A DNA stretch of 42,222 bases from Verrucomicrobiota bacterium (GCA_023383055.1 JAHDYP010000032.1:9774-51995), one strand, 5' to 3'; positions 1-8,388 are shown, counted from the first letter of the stretch. Made by a program: numbers and translations. The notes: a model not told the origin generated them from the letters alone.

Positions 1-852
1 GAAATGCGCGAGTTAGGCTTCGATCATGCCGAACTCAGCCATGGGATTCGGCTCAGCCTGCTCCCTGGCATACTGGACGCCGTGGATGCCGGCGAGATGA
101 AGATCTCCACCGTGCACAATTTCTGTCCGCTGCCGGTGGGGGTGAATCACGCCAGCCCCAACCTGTTCAAGTTTTCCGCTTTGGAGCGGCGCGAGCGGGA
201 GAATGCCTGGCGTTACACCATCAAGACGCTGGAGATGGCCGAGCGGGTCAATGCCCGGCTGGTTGTGCTTCACCTCGGTTGTCTGGATATGAAAGACTAC
301 ACCGAGAAACTGATCGAAATGGCCGGACGTGAGCTGAAGGGCACCCCCAAGTACGAGAGAATCTGCGCGGAGGTCATCGAGAAGCGGGAGCAGCGCAAAG
401 AGCAGCACACGGCGTTCGCCCATGATCTCCTGCGACAGCTCGCGGAGGAGGCTGAAAGGCGTGGACTCTGGCTTGGCATTGAGAATCGAGAGGCGCTGGA
501 AGAGATCCCTTTCGAGAGTGATTTCACCCTGTTTTTCCGAGAATTCCAGCAGCCCTGCATCCGTTATTGGCACGACACCGGCCACGCCCAGATCAAGGAG
601 AACCTCGGATTCATCCTGCACACTATGCATCTCGGAGCCGTCGCCGATCGGCTCGCCGGTTTTCACCTTCACGATGTCGAGTTTCCCGCCCGGGATCATC
701 GCCCGCCCGGGACCGGCACGGTTGATTTCTCCGCCCTCCGATCGTACGTGAAGCCTGAGCACATCAAGGTGTTCGAGCTGAGTCCCAGCGTGAGCGTGGA
801 GCAACTGTGTGAAGGGGTCGCGTACTTGAAGGCGTTGTGGGGCGACCGGTGA
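1..852 (+). CDS. sugar phosphate isomerase/epimerase family protein (5' end cut by window)
   Basis: This encodes a TIM-barrel protein of the xylose isomerase-like/AP endonuclease 2 superfamily. The reading frame is open from the first base: a Glu codon precedes the ATG at 4, and the protein starts inside a typical first strand (ELGFDHAELSHG), so the true start probably lies upstream. Features typical of the family are the metal-site glutamate in GIENREALEEIP, the histidine-containing WHDTGHAQ segment, the FHLHDVEF strand and a late glutamate in VFELSPS. Members isomerise or epimerise sugars and inositols, or bind divalent metal for related chemistry; the substrate cannot be read from the sequence. 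The stop overlaps the start of the next gene, so the two are probably co-translated. The family assignment is firm; the function is open. Confidence 0.8.
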   Translation, partial: EMRELGFDHAELSHGIRLSLLPGILDAVDAGEMKISTVHNFCPLPVGVNHASPNLFKFSALERRERENAWRYTIKTLEMAERVNARLVVLHLGCLDMKDYTEKLIEMAGRELKGTPKYERICAEVIEKREQRKEQHTAFAHDLLRQLAEEAERRGLWLGIENREALEEIPFESDFTLFFREFQQPCIRYWHDTGHAQIKENLGFILHTMHLGAVADRLAGFHLHDVEFPARDHRPPGTGTVDFSALRSYVKPEHIKVFELSPSVSVEQLCEGVAYLKALWGDR

Positions 853-1946
853 ACCGGGTTAGGCGCATCTGGCGGGTGGCGTGGCGGTTCGTGGTCTGTG
901 CCCTCCTGTTGCTTTGGATCTTCCACTCCATATTCCTGAACGAAGCACAATCCGCATGGCAGCGACGGGGTGAGGATTGGTCGCAGCTTTCGGCTGCCGG
1001 GAAGCGCCACGCTGCCTGGGAAGTGGGCCCGGCGGAGCTCTGGAACACCCTGACTTTGGTCAAACCGGGTTGGCTTGGGTTGTCGTTTGTCTGCGTGGGT
1101 GCCACGGTCCTTATCGGCGTTCTTCGCTGGCGCAAGGTGTTGTCGGCAGCCGGATTACACCTGCCCTTCATGCGCGCGCTCGAGATTTCACTGGTGGCGC
1201 ACTTCTTCAACTCGTTCCTCCTGGGCTCAACCGGAGGCGACCTGCTCAAGGCATACTATGCCGCGCGCGAAACCCACCACCAAAAGACCGAAGCGGTCGT
1301 CACGGTTTTCGCCGACCGGCTGATCGGCTTGTTCTCCATGCTGTTGTTCGCGATCACACTGATTCTGGGACACCTTCACCTGGTGATGCATCACCGTCCT
1401 TTGGCTGGGGCCAGTCTGTTGATCGCGGGGATGCTGCTGGCGTGCGGAGGGCTCATCGGACTCGCGTTTTGGGGAGGGCTGTCCAACGCGTGGCCTCGGG
1501 CGCGCACCTGGCTGCGGAGTCTGCCCAAGGGCGAACTGCTCGACCGGACCCTGAATGCCTGCCGGGTATTTGGCCGCAACCATCGCGTATTGGGCTCCGC
1601 CCTGGGGCTATCGATGGTGCTGAATGTGGTATGTGTGCTCCAGTTCGCGGCCCTGGCGCGGGGGTTGGGTTTGGAAGTATCGCTTTGGCGATGGTTCCTG
1701 GTGGTTCCGGTAGTGATCTGCATTGCCGCGCTGCCGATCACTCCAAGCGGTTTGGGACTGCGTGAAAACCTGTTCGTGGTGCTGCTCGCCCATCCACTGA
1801 TCGGTGTGCCCGCCACGGCCGCCTTGTCGCTTTCCCTGCTGGCCTTCGCTGGAAGTCTGGCGTGGAGTCTTGTGGGAGGACTGGTGTACCTGACTTTTCG
1901 CGAACGGCACCAACTGGCTGCGACGACCAGCGAGCCAGGCGTCTGA
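837..1946 (+). CDS. lysylphosphatidylglycerol synthase TM-like (UPF0104/AglD-type) flippase-like membrane protein
   Basis: A polytopic inner-membrane protein of 369 residues. It has an N-terminal membrane segment (residues about 15-33), a soluble linker of about 40 residues, and then six to seven further hydrophobic helices. Family-like motifs include FFNSFLLGSTGGDLLKAYYA near residue 125, which matches the conserved N-x-x-LPG-x-GGD-type segment of this superfamily, the following ADRLIGLFSML, and PITPSGLGLRENLFV near residue 300. Homologues act in lipid or polyprenol-linked glycan handling or are uncharacterised. The GTG at 837 gives the longest form and overlaps the upstream gene by 16 nt. 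The GTG at 849 overlaps the upstream stop as GTGA and is equally plausible. It lacks the soluble acyltransferase domain of full MprF. Confidence 0.8.
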   Translation: MGRPVNRVRRIWRVAWRFVVCALLLLWIFHSIFLNEAQSAWQRRGEDWSQLSAAGKRHAAWEVGPAELWNTLTLVKPGWLGLSFVCVGATVLIGVLRWRKVLSAAGLHLPFMRALEISLVAHFFNSFLLGSTGGDLLKAYYAARETHHQKTEAVVTVFADRLIGLFSMLLFAITLILGHLHLVMHHRPLAGASLLIAGMLLACGGLIGLAFWGGLSNAWPRARTWLRSLPKGELLDRTLNACRVFGRNHRVLGSALGLSMVLNVVCVLQFAALARGLGLEVSLWRWFLVVPVVICIAALPITPSGLGLRENLFVVLLAHPLIGVPATAALSLSLLAFAGSLAWSLVGGLVYLTFRERHQLAATTSEPGV

Positions 1947-2030
1947 TCCATGCTTCCGGCGGGCATCGAACGCAGTCAGCCAAAACGCGTGCAAAGAAAT
2001 CGCCAGCCGCTATGCTCGCCACACGACACG

Positions 2031-3494
2031 ATGGCCATCACCGACAAGTTGCTTCTGGTTGACGACGAGGTGGATGTTCAATATTCGTTTCGCCGCATAT
2101 TCGACGGTTCCTCAATCGAGCTGTTCACCGCCACCAGTGGCGAGGAGGGACTCAAACTGATCCCAAAGGTCAGGCCGGATCTGGTGATCATGGACATCAG
2201 AATGGGGGGAATGAACGGCCTCGAAACGCTGCGCCGGCTTCGCCGTCTCGACGCCAAACTGCCGGTCATCATGATGACCGCCTACGGCACGACGCAAACC
2301 GCGATCGAGGCCATGAAGCTCGGGGCCTTCGACTACCTGCTCAAGCCATTCGAGGTCCCCAAGCTCAAGGAGATCGTGGGGCGAGCGATCAAAGCCGCCC
2401 GCGACATGCGCCAGGTGGTCTCCTACCAACCCCTGCTCGAAACGGAAGACTATGACCTCGGTATCATCGGCCGCACCGAAGGCATGCAGGGCGTCTTCAA
2501 AACCATCGGGCAGCTCGCCAACTCGGATGCCACCGTTCTGATCACCGGAGAGAGCGGCACTGGCAAGGAACTCGTGGCGCGCGCGATTTATCACCACAGT
2601 CGCCGCAGCCAGAACCCATTCCTGGCCATCAACTGCGCCGCCATTCCCGAAAGCCTGCTCGAAAGCGAGCTGTTCGGGCACGAAAAAGGAGCGTTCACAG
2701 GGGCGGCGGGACAGCGGGTGGGCAAGTTCGAGCAGTGCGACGGCGGGACCCTTTTTCTCGACGAGATCGGTGATATGTCCCCGGCCACGCAGACCAAAAT
2801 CCTGCGGGTCCTGCAGTCCGGCGCATTCGAGCGCGTGGGCGGAAACCACTCGGTGTCGGTGAATGTGCGGATCATCGCCGCAACCAACAAGGTGTTGGAG
2901 CGGGCGGTGGCGGCCCGGGAATTCCGGGAAGATCTGTTCTATCGCCTCAACGTCGTCCGTATCGAGCTGCCGGCCTTGCGCGAGCGCGTGGGAGACATTC
3001 CGCTGCTGGTCAGTTACTTTCTGCGCAAGCATGCCCGGGACGAGGCCAAGATGCCCCAATCGGTCTCCCCCGAGGCGCTTGAAGCGCTTGCGCGGCACTC
3101 CTGGCCAGGGAACGTCCGAGAGCTGGAGAACGTCATCCGAAGAGCAGGTGTGATGGCCAAAGGGGAGGTGTTGCTGCTGGCCGATTTGCCGCCCGAATTG
3201 CAGGGCATGGAACGTAGGGAATCGGCGGTTCCGCGCGCATTCGCGGCCGAGGCGGTCGAATCTTCCATGCCCTCGACCCAACCCGAGGCGCTCGCCAACG
3301 CCCTCTTTCGCTGGGCTCGGACGGACTCATCCCGCAAGGTGATTCCAACCGTGGAACGGGAGCTGATCATTCAGGCGCTGACCGAAACCAGGGGCAATCA
3401 GGTGCGCGCCGCCAAGCTGCTTGGGATCACCCGGGCGACCCTGCGCAAACGGGTCGAGAAATACCGGATTCGACAGGAACTCCAGATCAGTTGA
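2031..3494 (+). CDS. sigma-54-dependent response regulator, NtrC/PilR family
   Basis: A 487-residue transcription activator with the full NtrC architecture. The receiver domain (about 5-120) has acidic residues D11/D12, phospho-acceptor D55 in VIMDIRMGG and a conserved lysine in LLKPFE. The AAA+ sigma-54 interaction domain (about 145-385) has Walker A GESGTGKE, the GAFTGA loop that contacts sigma-54, a Walker B-like GGTLFLDEIGD and REDLFYRLNV. A Fis-type helix-turn-helix lies near the C-terminus (GNQVRAAKLLGITRATLRKRV). I chose the ATG at 2031 because the receiver begins right after it; an in-frame ATG at 1950 would add 27 low-complexity residues. No sensor kinase is adjacent. It is convergent with the pilus assembly operon, and a sigma-54 promoter candidate precedes the pseudopilin at 11244, so a PilR-like role is a reasonable inference. 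Specific partners are unknown. Confidence 0.93.
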   Translation: MAITDKLLLVDDEVDVQYSFRRIFDGSSIELFTATSGEEGLKLIPKVRPDLVIMDIRMGGMNGLETLRRLRRLDAKLPVIMMTAYGTTQTAIEAMKLGAFDYLLKPFEVPKLKEIVGRAIKAARDMRQVVSYQPLLETEDYDLGIIGRTEGMQGVFKTIGQLANSDATVLITGESGTGKELVARAIYHHSRRSQNPFLAINCAAIPESLLESELFGHEKGAFTGAAGQRVGKFEQCDGGTLFLDEIGDMSPATQTKILRVLQSGAFERVGGNHSVSVNVRIIAATNKVLERAVAAREFREDLFYRLNVVRIELPALRERVGDIPLLVSYFLRKHARDEAKMPQSVSPEALEALARHSWPGNVRELENVIRRAGVMAKGEVLLLADLPPELQGMERRESAVPRAFAAEAVESSMPSTQPEALANALFRWARTDSSRKVIPTVERELIIQALTETRGNQVRAAKLLGITRATLRKRVEKYRIRQELQIS

Positions 3495-3495
3495 C

Positions 3496-3522
3496 AAAAA
3501 AGCACCCGCTTTCGCGGGTGCT
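3496..3522 (-). terminator. intrinsic terminator of the pil operon
   Basis: A perfect 9-bp stem (AGCACCCGC at 3501-3509 and GCGGGTGCT at 3514-3522) with a 4-nt loop. On the minus strand it is followed by six T residues (plus-strand A tract 3496-3501). It sits 34 nt beyond the pilQ stop. The plus strand has no T tract after the stem, so it serves mainly the minus-strand operon. Confidence 0.85.
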
Positions 3523-3555
3523 CTCGAGTGTTGGTCCTGGAATCAGCCGTGACTC

Positions 3556-5088
3556 TTAATAGACCGGCTTGGTCCAGTCGTAGGGTTCAACCCCATCCCA
3601 CGGCTTGTCGAACGGAGCGATTTCGCCATCCGCCTGATCCACGGGCGGCTTCCGCTGCAGGAAGTCGGACTGGGTGGGTTGGAAATCTCCATCCTCGACG
3701 ATGGTCGGCGTGACGAAGATGAGGAGGTTCGATTTGGTGCGGTTCTTGGAACTGCTGCCAAAGACGTACTTCATTCCGGGCAGATCACCGAGGATGGGCA
3801 CCTTGGTGCGGTCTTTCTTGACGTTGTCGCTCATGAGGCCGCCGAGCACCAGGGTATTCCCGCTGGGGATCAATACTTGGGTCGTGACCTTGCGCACCGC
3901 GAAGATATTCGCCGTCGTTACTTCGCCGACGATCACTTGCCGGTCGACGGAGTCGATGTTGGAAACCTCGGGCACCACCTTGAGGAAGATGTTGCTGTTG
4001 GCGGAAATCCGCGGAGTCACCTCGAGGATCGTGCCCAGGTTGGTGTAGGTGATGTTGACGGTGGGGCCGGTTTGTGTGCCACCCTGGGTCACCTGATAGA
4101 TCGGCACCGCCCGGGTCACTTGCAGCGTGGCGGGGCTGTTGTCGGTCGTCACCGCGCGGGGCGTCGCAATCACTTCGCTCTCGCTGTCCTGGTTGAAGAA
4201 CGAGAAGACTGCCCGGGCGCCATCGGCGTTCAGGTGAGCGACGGGATGCACGTAACCGGAGCGCAGGAACCCCATGAACGAGGGTGTGCCACCGGAGGTC
4301 AGCGTGTTGTTTTGACTGGTCGCGCTGCTGCTCCCACCACTACTGCCGCCTTCCGATTCAAACGCGTTGTTGCCCATCACGATGTTCTGCGCCTGGAATG
4401 TTCCGGCCCAGTTTACCCCCTTGATAGTACTCGGATTCTTGGAGGTCTCGAGGATGCGGGCTTCGATCAACACCTGTTTGGTGACGGTGTCGAGTTTCTC
4501 GATCAATCCGTCGATCTCGATCATCTCCTTTTCGGTGGCGAGGACGATCAACTGGCTGGTGCGAGCGTCGGGAATGGCCTGGCTGCGCGATGTCATCGTG
4601 GGTCTGATGACCGAGACCAGGTTGGAAGGGTTGCTATACTTCAGCTGATAAACCTTGAGGGTCAGTGGTTCAGCCGCCGCGGGGTCCTTGATGGTCACTC
4701 GCGATATCTTCGTTTTTGGATCACGCTCGAGTCTCAAGTTATTGTTGTTGAGCACCGCCTCGAGCACGTTTTGGGCGGTGACATTCTCCAGCCGGATCGA
4801 CACCGGCGGATAGGTTGCTTTGCCCTCGGGAGCTTCGGCCGCCGCGAGGACTTGCGGATCGAAGATCACGTTCAATCCCGCCTGACGCGACAGGGTCCTG
4901 ATGACATCGACCAACGGGGCTTCCTCGAATTGGACCAAGGGAAGGACCTCATCAGAGGCCGCTTCAGCGACGGCGGACGTGCCTTGACCGGAGCCAGGCT
5001 CGGTGGCAACGGGTTGGTTTTGGGCATGAACCGCTGGGAACAGCGCATTCAAGCCGATCAGCATTAGGGTGGCTAGTTGTGTTTTCAT
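3556..5088 (-). CDS. pilQ: secretin, PilQ/GspD family
   Basis: An outer-membrane secretin of 510 residues that would form the pore for a type IV pilus or type II-like secretion machine. The ATG at 5088 gives a clean signal peptide (MKTQLATLMLIGLNALFPAVHA). An upstream in-frame ATG at 5130 would place 14 polar residues before it. After the signal comes an N0/STN-like domain (VQFEEAPLVDVIRTLSRQAG, about 45-65), a secretin N module with LIEKLD-type strand-helix repeats, and a Gly/Ser-rich segment near residue 245. The C-terminal secretin domain includes VIATPRAVTTDN, TILEVTPRIS, LVLGGLM, VPILGDLPGMKYVFG and LLIFVTPTIV. It is shorter than many PilQ proteins and has no obvious AMIN domain. It is the last gene of the pilM-N-O-P-Q operon. 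Whether the machine makes pili or secretes protein is not decided by the sequence. Confidence 0.92.
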   Translation of the reverse strand: MKTQLATLMLIGLNALFPAVHAQNQPVATEPGSGQGTSAVAEAASDEVLPLVQFEEAPLVDVIRTLSRQAGLNVIFDPQVLAAAEAPEGKATYPPVSIRLENVTAQNVLEAVLNNNNLRLERDPKTKISRVTIKDPAAAEPLTLKVYQLKYSNPSNLVSVIRPTMTSRSQAIPDARTSQLIVLATEKEMIEIDGLIEKLDTVTKQVLIEARILETSKNPSTIKGVNWAGTFQAQNIVMGNNAFESEGGSSGGSSSATSQNNTLTSGGTPSFMGFLRSGYVHPVAHLNADGARAVFSFFNQDSESEVIATPRAVTTDNSPATLQVTRAVPIYQVTQGGTQTGPTVNITYTNLGTILEVTPRISANSNIFLKVVPEVSNIDSVDRQVIVGEVTTANIFAVRKVTTQVLIPSGNTLVLGGLMSDNVKKDRTKVPILGDLPGMKYVFGSSSKNRTKSNLLIFVTPTIVEDGDFQPTQSDFLQRKPPVDQADGEIAPFDKPWDGVEPYDWTKPVY

Positions 5089-5212
5089 TTGTCTATTGGT
5101 TGACTGACTCACGCGGACCAACTGTTTCAACTGGGCTGCATCTTTTGTGCCGCGGCCTCCTCCCAGGACGCGGATTACGCCTTCAACCCCGTTTGCACTA
5201 CGCTACTCTCTG

Positions 5213-5719
5213 CTACTGGATTCCCTCGCCCTCCGGAGCAATGGGCAACGTCCGCTCCACGAGCTGGATCTCGAACTGTTCGGTTCCTCCTTGAATCGTC
5301 ACGATCACTGAGCGTTCACGAATCGCAACACATTTGACCAGCGAGCTGCCGCCAGGCACTCGAACCCGGTTTTCCTCCCCGGCAGCAAAGGTTTGATTGT
5401 TGATCAAGGCAACGCGCCGTTCCGGCGGCCCGATGATTCCGAGCAGGACGAGCGAAGTCGGTCCTACCGCTGGAGCCACGTCAGGAACGACCGCTTTGTG
5501 CTGCCGGCGGGTGGAGTTGGGAAAGAAAGGGTCCTTGCCCCGTTCGTCGTCAACGAACACGGACTTGGGAATCGCATTGGTGCCAAGCATGACCGTCTCC
5601 TTGACCGGCGTGGCATCAGAGGCTCTGGCGGTCAAACCGCCACAAACCAACAGAGCCATCAGGCCGTATGCGGTCCACCTCGAGACAACCACTGTCTGTT
5701 TCATACGCATAAGGATCAC
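5213..5719 (-). CDS. pilP: PilP/GspC-like assembly protein
   Basis: A 168-residue protein with one N-terminal hydrophobic segment (about residues 17-30) and a small beta-rich C-terminal region. The motif GKDPFFP near residue 62 and the LVLLGIIGPPERRVALINN strand pair followed by GSSLVKCVAIRERSVIV match the PilP/GspC homology region, which links the inner-membrane PilN/O platform to the secretin. Proteobacterial PilP is a lipoprotein. Here the only early cysteine (LLVCGG) has Val before it and does not make a good lipobox, so a membrane anchor or cleaved signal is more likely. The ATG at 5719 overlaps the pilO stop as ATGA; in-frame ATGs at 5710 and 5704 are alternatives. The fourth gene of the operon, 124 nt before pilQ. 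Confidence 0.78.
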   Translation of the reverse strand: MILMRMKQTVVVSRWTAYGLMALLVCGGLTARASDATPVKETVMLGTNAIPKSVFVDDERGKDPFFPNSTRRQHKAVVPDVAPAVGPTSLVLLGIIGPPERRVALINNQTFAAGEENRVRVPGGSSLVKCVAIRERSVIVTIQGGTEQFEIQLVERTLPIAPEGEGIQ

Positions 5720-6315
5720 TTGGCGGGAGGCTCGAGCAACGCGACAATGTCGAACTTCAGACTCAGCATCTCGCGTTCATCCAGCGTGCCCGCAGAGTCC
5801 GACATTGAGGATCGAGCTGTCAACTCGATGTTTTCCACCCGGAAATAGGGGTACTCATTCTCGAATTCAGCCAGGAAACGGCCAAAATCATGATAGTGCC
5901 CCCGGCCGACCACTGTGAAGGTGGTGGATTCGTAAGGGAATTCCGGCAACAATCGAACCGGTCCGATGCCCGGTTTGCCGGCGACGTCCAGATTGCTTAA
6001 CTCCGGACTCATTTGCCGAATCCTGTCGAGCAGCAGGTAACTCCACGCGTAAGGATCCGCCCGTCCCGCCAGTCCATCCTCGATCCGCGACAGCGCGGCG
6101 AGCGCCTCGGTCATCTCCTGCTCGACCTTTTGGGCGCGTTCGATCCAATCCCCGGCCTGGACAAGTTGGTCTTCCTGTTTGGACAACTCGGTTTGCTGCG
6201 CCTTGAGGCGCGAGGAACGCGTGTTAATCACAAACTGCCAGAGGCCCCAGCTGAATCCCAGGGTCAGCATGACCACCAGAATCATCCGATCGCGTTTGTC
6301 TTTGGACAGCTTCAT
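5716..6315 (-). CDS. pilO: PilO/GspM-like inner-membrane assembly protein
   Basis: A 199-residue protein with a short basic cytoplasmic start (MKLSKDKRDR), one membrane helix (about residues 11-28), a coiled-coil segment (about 30-75, rich in Q, E, K and L) and a ferredoxin-like periplasmic domain. PilO pairs with PilN in the inner membrane and carries the link to PilP. Similarity is clearest in the topology and in the FPYESTTFTVVGRGHYHDFGRF segment, a typical PilO-type beta strand and helix. It lies between pilN (87-nt gap) and pilP (4-nt overlap). Sequence conservation in this family is low, so the call leans on architecture and operon position. Confidence 0.78.
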   Translation of the reverse strand: MKLSKDKRDRMILVVMLTLGFSWGLWQFVINTRSSRLKAQQTELSKQEDQLVQAGDWIERAQKVEQEMTEALAALSRIEDGLAGRADPYAWSYLLLDRIRQMSPELSNLDVAGKPGIGPVRLLPEFPYESTTFTVVGRGHYHDFGRFLAEFENEYPYFRVENIELTARSSMSDSAGTLDEREMLSLKFDIVALLEPPAK

Positions 6316-6402
6316 GGTTCTACGGAGGTCAGCCGCAATTGAGCGACCGGCTATTCAAGGGGGCATTTGGGTCGCATTTCGTTGTCATTCGTTCAACTCC
6401 GG

Positions 6403-7077
6403 CTATCGCACCTGTTCGGGATACTGACATTCGATCATGAAGGTGACAAAAGGCCGGGAATTTCCCTCAGCCGCAGGCAATGTCTGGACCGGGGAGCGTC
6501 CCGTCATCTCCGCCTTCTGCAGGTTCGCCTTGAAATAGGGGCTGTTTGCGATTGCGTCCATGAACAAGCGAATATGATCTCCCGGATTTGACGAGTAGTC
6601 CCGGGCTTCGATGCTAAGCACAACCTTCTCGGTTGATGAGGCCGGCTTGGCACGGATAACTCCAGTAGAATTCGTGACGGCCGGCGTGGCGGCCGCGAGG
6701 TTGTAGGTTTGCCGCCCCCTCAGGACGTTGAGTTCGACATCCTCGACAACCACATACTGCAAGGCATTGAGTGGCGGCGCCCATAGAAACCGGTTGGTGG
6801 TAAGTTGCTCCAGAGCGGTCAGCTTGCCGATCGCATCCGTCGCGACCGCGTAATTCGTTCGGACCAGCCGATACTGCGCCTCGATCTGCTTGAAACGCGC
6901 TTCAACATCGCTCACTTCAGAGTTGGCGGCCATCAGCCGCACCTGGAGATAGGCGCCCCAGAGAACGAACAGGAGCACCACGCCGACGCCGACCAACTGC
7001 GCCCGCTTGACCGGATCACGCCGTTTCTGCTCTTCCGAGGCATGATGTTCAGCCAGAAAATTGATCCTTATCGGCAT
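6403..7077 (-). CDS. pilN: PilN-like inner-membrane assembly protein
   Basis: A 224-residue protein that starts with MPIRINFLAEHHA, comparable to the N-terminal INLLP-type peptide by which PilN binds the groove of cytoplasmic PilM. A single membrane helix follows (about residues 30-48, VGVGVVLLFVLWGAYL), then a coiled coil and a ferredoxin-like domain. I chose the ATG at 7077 because it puts the PilM-binding motif at the very N-terminus and lies only 4 nt after the pilM stop; an ATG at 7104 would overlap pilM. The central region carries an insert with Ala/Thr-rich sequence around residues 125-150. Confidence 0.8.
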   Translation of the reverse strand: MPIRINFLAEHHASEEQKRRDPVKRAQLVGVGVVLLFVLWGAYLQVRLMAANSEVSDVEARFKQIEAQYRLVRTNYAVATDAIGKLTALEQLTTNRFLWAPPLNALQYVVVEDVELNVLRGRQTYNLAAATPAVTNSTGVIRAKPASSTEKVVLSIEARDYSSNPGDHIRLFMDAIANSPYFKANLQKAEMTGRSPVQTLPAAEGNSRPFVTFMIECQYPEQVR

Positions 7078-7081
7078 AGGG

Positions 7082-8140
7082 CTAGAGGGCTGCCAGTGCG
7101 GCACCGATGGCGGTCGTCAACCGCGGTGCCGTCTGCTCGAGCTCGCTGAGTTTTTGCGCCGGCAAATTCAGAGTCAAAAATGCGGCGGGATTCCAGGTGA
7201 CGCACGGCACCACCAATTCCGTCTGGACAAACTGCACTATGTACTCCGAGTTGGAAGAACCACCGGAGACAAACACCTCATTGACGGGGCAGTCCTGCTG
7301 ATGCTCAAAATAGTCGATCGAGGCCCGCAACTCCCGGGCAAGCGGTGACAGCAGCGAAACAATGGTGGATTCGACTTCCTGCGGCAATCCGAGCTTGATC
7401 CCCTCGGCCTCGGCATAACCGATCCCCAAGGTCTCGGCCACGCCGCTGGTCAGGCGGTCTCCCCCAATCCCAACGACCCGGGTCAACATCAACTCCCCTT
7501 TGTTGAGAATGGTAATGGACGAATTCCGAAAACCGATATCCACCAGTGCCACTGTGGACTCAGCGAATCTCTCCGGTTGCGCCGACTCGAAGGCGTTGAC
7601 TGGCCCCACCAAACCCGGAACCACGACCTCGGGAATCACACCGGCGAGCTTGGCGCCAGCCAAGATATCGTCGATCAACCTTGTCGGCACCCCGCCGACC
7701 AACACCCGACACTTCTGGCCGGGCTTTAACTCGAGTTTTGCCCCCGGGCGCGGTGGCAGGATGTGACAATCGAATACATGATCTGAGAGATCCTGCTGAA
7801 GGTAATTCTTGGCGTTGTACTTCAGCATGGTTCGCATGTCGCTCGGGGCAACCAACGGCAACTCGGCGTGGCGCAGAATCGCCTCGGAGGAGCCCAACGC
7901 GAGGGCGACCTGTTTCGAACGCGCGCCCATGGGCTGCAAGACTTTAGCAAGGGCATCGCCTAAAGATTGAGGGGTGAGCGGTCCGTTCAGTCCCGGAGAA
8001 TCCTGAATCGCATAGTTGGTCAGGGAGAACTTACCGCCCTTTTGCTGGATATGCACTGCCTTGAACGTGTGCGTACCCAGATCGACGGCGGTAATCTGAT
8101 CCCGAGATCTAGTCCTGGTGCCCAGGAATGGCAGTGCCAT
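7082..8140 (-). CDS. pilM: PilM, actin-like cytoplasmic assembly ATPase
   Basis: A 352-residue actin-like protein of the PilM/FtsA superfamily. The phosphate-1 motif ITAVDLGTHTFKAVHI is at about residues 16-31, an SHS2-like insertion follows, the phosphate-2 motif VALVDIGFRNSSI is near residue 200, and the adenosine motif EVFVSGGSSN is near residue 300. PilM binds nucleotide and the N-terminal peptide of PilN on the cytoplasmic face. It is the first gene of the operon. A TTGCCA-N17-TAAAAG promoter lies immediately upstream, and its predicted +1 is the A of this ATG, so the operon mRNA may be leaderless; there is no Shine-Dalgarno sequence upstream. The family call is firm. Confidence 0.9.
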   Translation of the reverse strand: MALPFLGTRTRSRDQITAVDLGTHTFKAVHIQQKGGKFSLTNYAIQDSPGLNGPLTPQSLGDALAKVLQPMGARSKQVALALGSSEAILRHAELPLVAPSDMRTMLKYNAKNYLQQDLSDHVFDCHILPPRPGAKLELKPGQKCRVLVGGVPTRLIDDILAGAKLAGVIPEVVVPGLVGPVNAFESAQPERFAESTVALVDIGFRNSSITILNKGELMLTRVVGIGGDRLTSGVAETLGIGYAEAEGIKLGLPQEVESTIVSLLSPLARELRASIDYFEHQQDCPVNEVFVSGGSSNSEYIVQFVQTELVVPCVTWNPAAFLTLNLPAQKLSELEQTAPRLTTAIGAALAAL

Positions 8141-8146
8141 AAAGTG

Positions 8147-8175
8147 CTTTTAAAGTGTTCGTTCTATCTTGGCAA
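8147..8175 (-). promoter_or_regulatory. sigma-70-type promoter for the pil operon, predicted leaderless
   Basis: On the minus strand, TTGCCA (8175-8170), 17 nt, then TAAAAG (8152-8147). The predicted +1 is 8140, the A of the pilM ATG. The same two hexamers with the same 17-nt spacer occur divergently before tRNA-Thr at 8268-8296, which strengthens both calls. Confidence 0.55.
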
Positions 8176-8267
8176 GTACGATGCACATACGCCAAATGCA
8201 GCCCTCAGCTTCACCCGCCTGTAAGCTGCCCGATGACCCTCGGAGAGCGAACGGAGTGCCAACGCGC

Positions 8268-8296
8268 TTGCCAACGCTCCGAAAGTCGTCTAAAAG
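8268..8296 (+). promoter_or_regulatory. sigma-70-type promoter for tRNA-Thr
   Basis: TTGCCA (8268-8273), 17-nt spacer, TAAAAG (8291-8296). The predicted +1 near 8303 is 11 nt before the mature tRNA 5' end. It may also drive the gmd gene, which begins 50 nt after the tRNA with no terminator between. Confidence 0.6.
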
Positions 8297-8313
8297 CCAG
8301 TCGCGTGAGGCCC

Positions 8314-8388
8314 GCCAGTTTAGCTCAGTGGTAGAGCAACGGTTTTGTAAACCGTCGGTCGTCGGTTCGAGTCCGACAACTGGCTCCA
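8314..8388 (+). tRNA. tRNA-Thr (anticodon UGU), CCA encoded
   Basis: A complete cloverleaf. The acceptor stem is GCCAGTT paired with AACTGGC (7 bp), the D stem is GCTC/GAGC, the anticodon stem is ACGGT/ACCGT with loop TTTGTAA (anticodon TGT, reads ACA), and the T arm is GTCGG-TTCGAGT-CCGAC. The discriminator base is T at 8385, followed by a genome-encoded CCA at 8386-8388. Confidence 0.97.

Noticed and set aside
1950..2030. Earlier ATG for the sigma-54 activator
   Set aside because: The added residues are basic and low-complexity, and the receiver domain begins directly after the ATG at 2031.
2112..3281. Long minus-strand frame opposite the sigma-54 activator
   Set aside because: It has no recognisable domain and is explained as the shadow of a gene with complete NtrC architecture. 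Similar shadows lie opposite pilQ, the CAP gene, the TPPII homologue, the Gfo/Idh gene and accC.
5213..5719. Lipoprotein signal in the PilP-like protein
   Set aside because: The cysteine in LLVCGG has Val at -1, where Gly, Ala or Ser is required for a good lipobox.
8258..8278. Direct repeat TGCCAACGC, two copies 12 bp apart before tRNA-Thr
   Set aside because: The second copy overlaps the -35 of the tRNA promoter. Two 9-bp copies are too little to call an operator or iteron.
8314..8388. tRNA-Thr as a mobile-element attachment site
   Set aside because: No integrase, no repeat of the tRNA 3' end and no change in gene character follow it.
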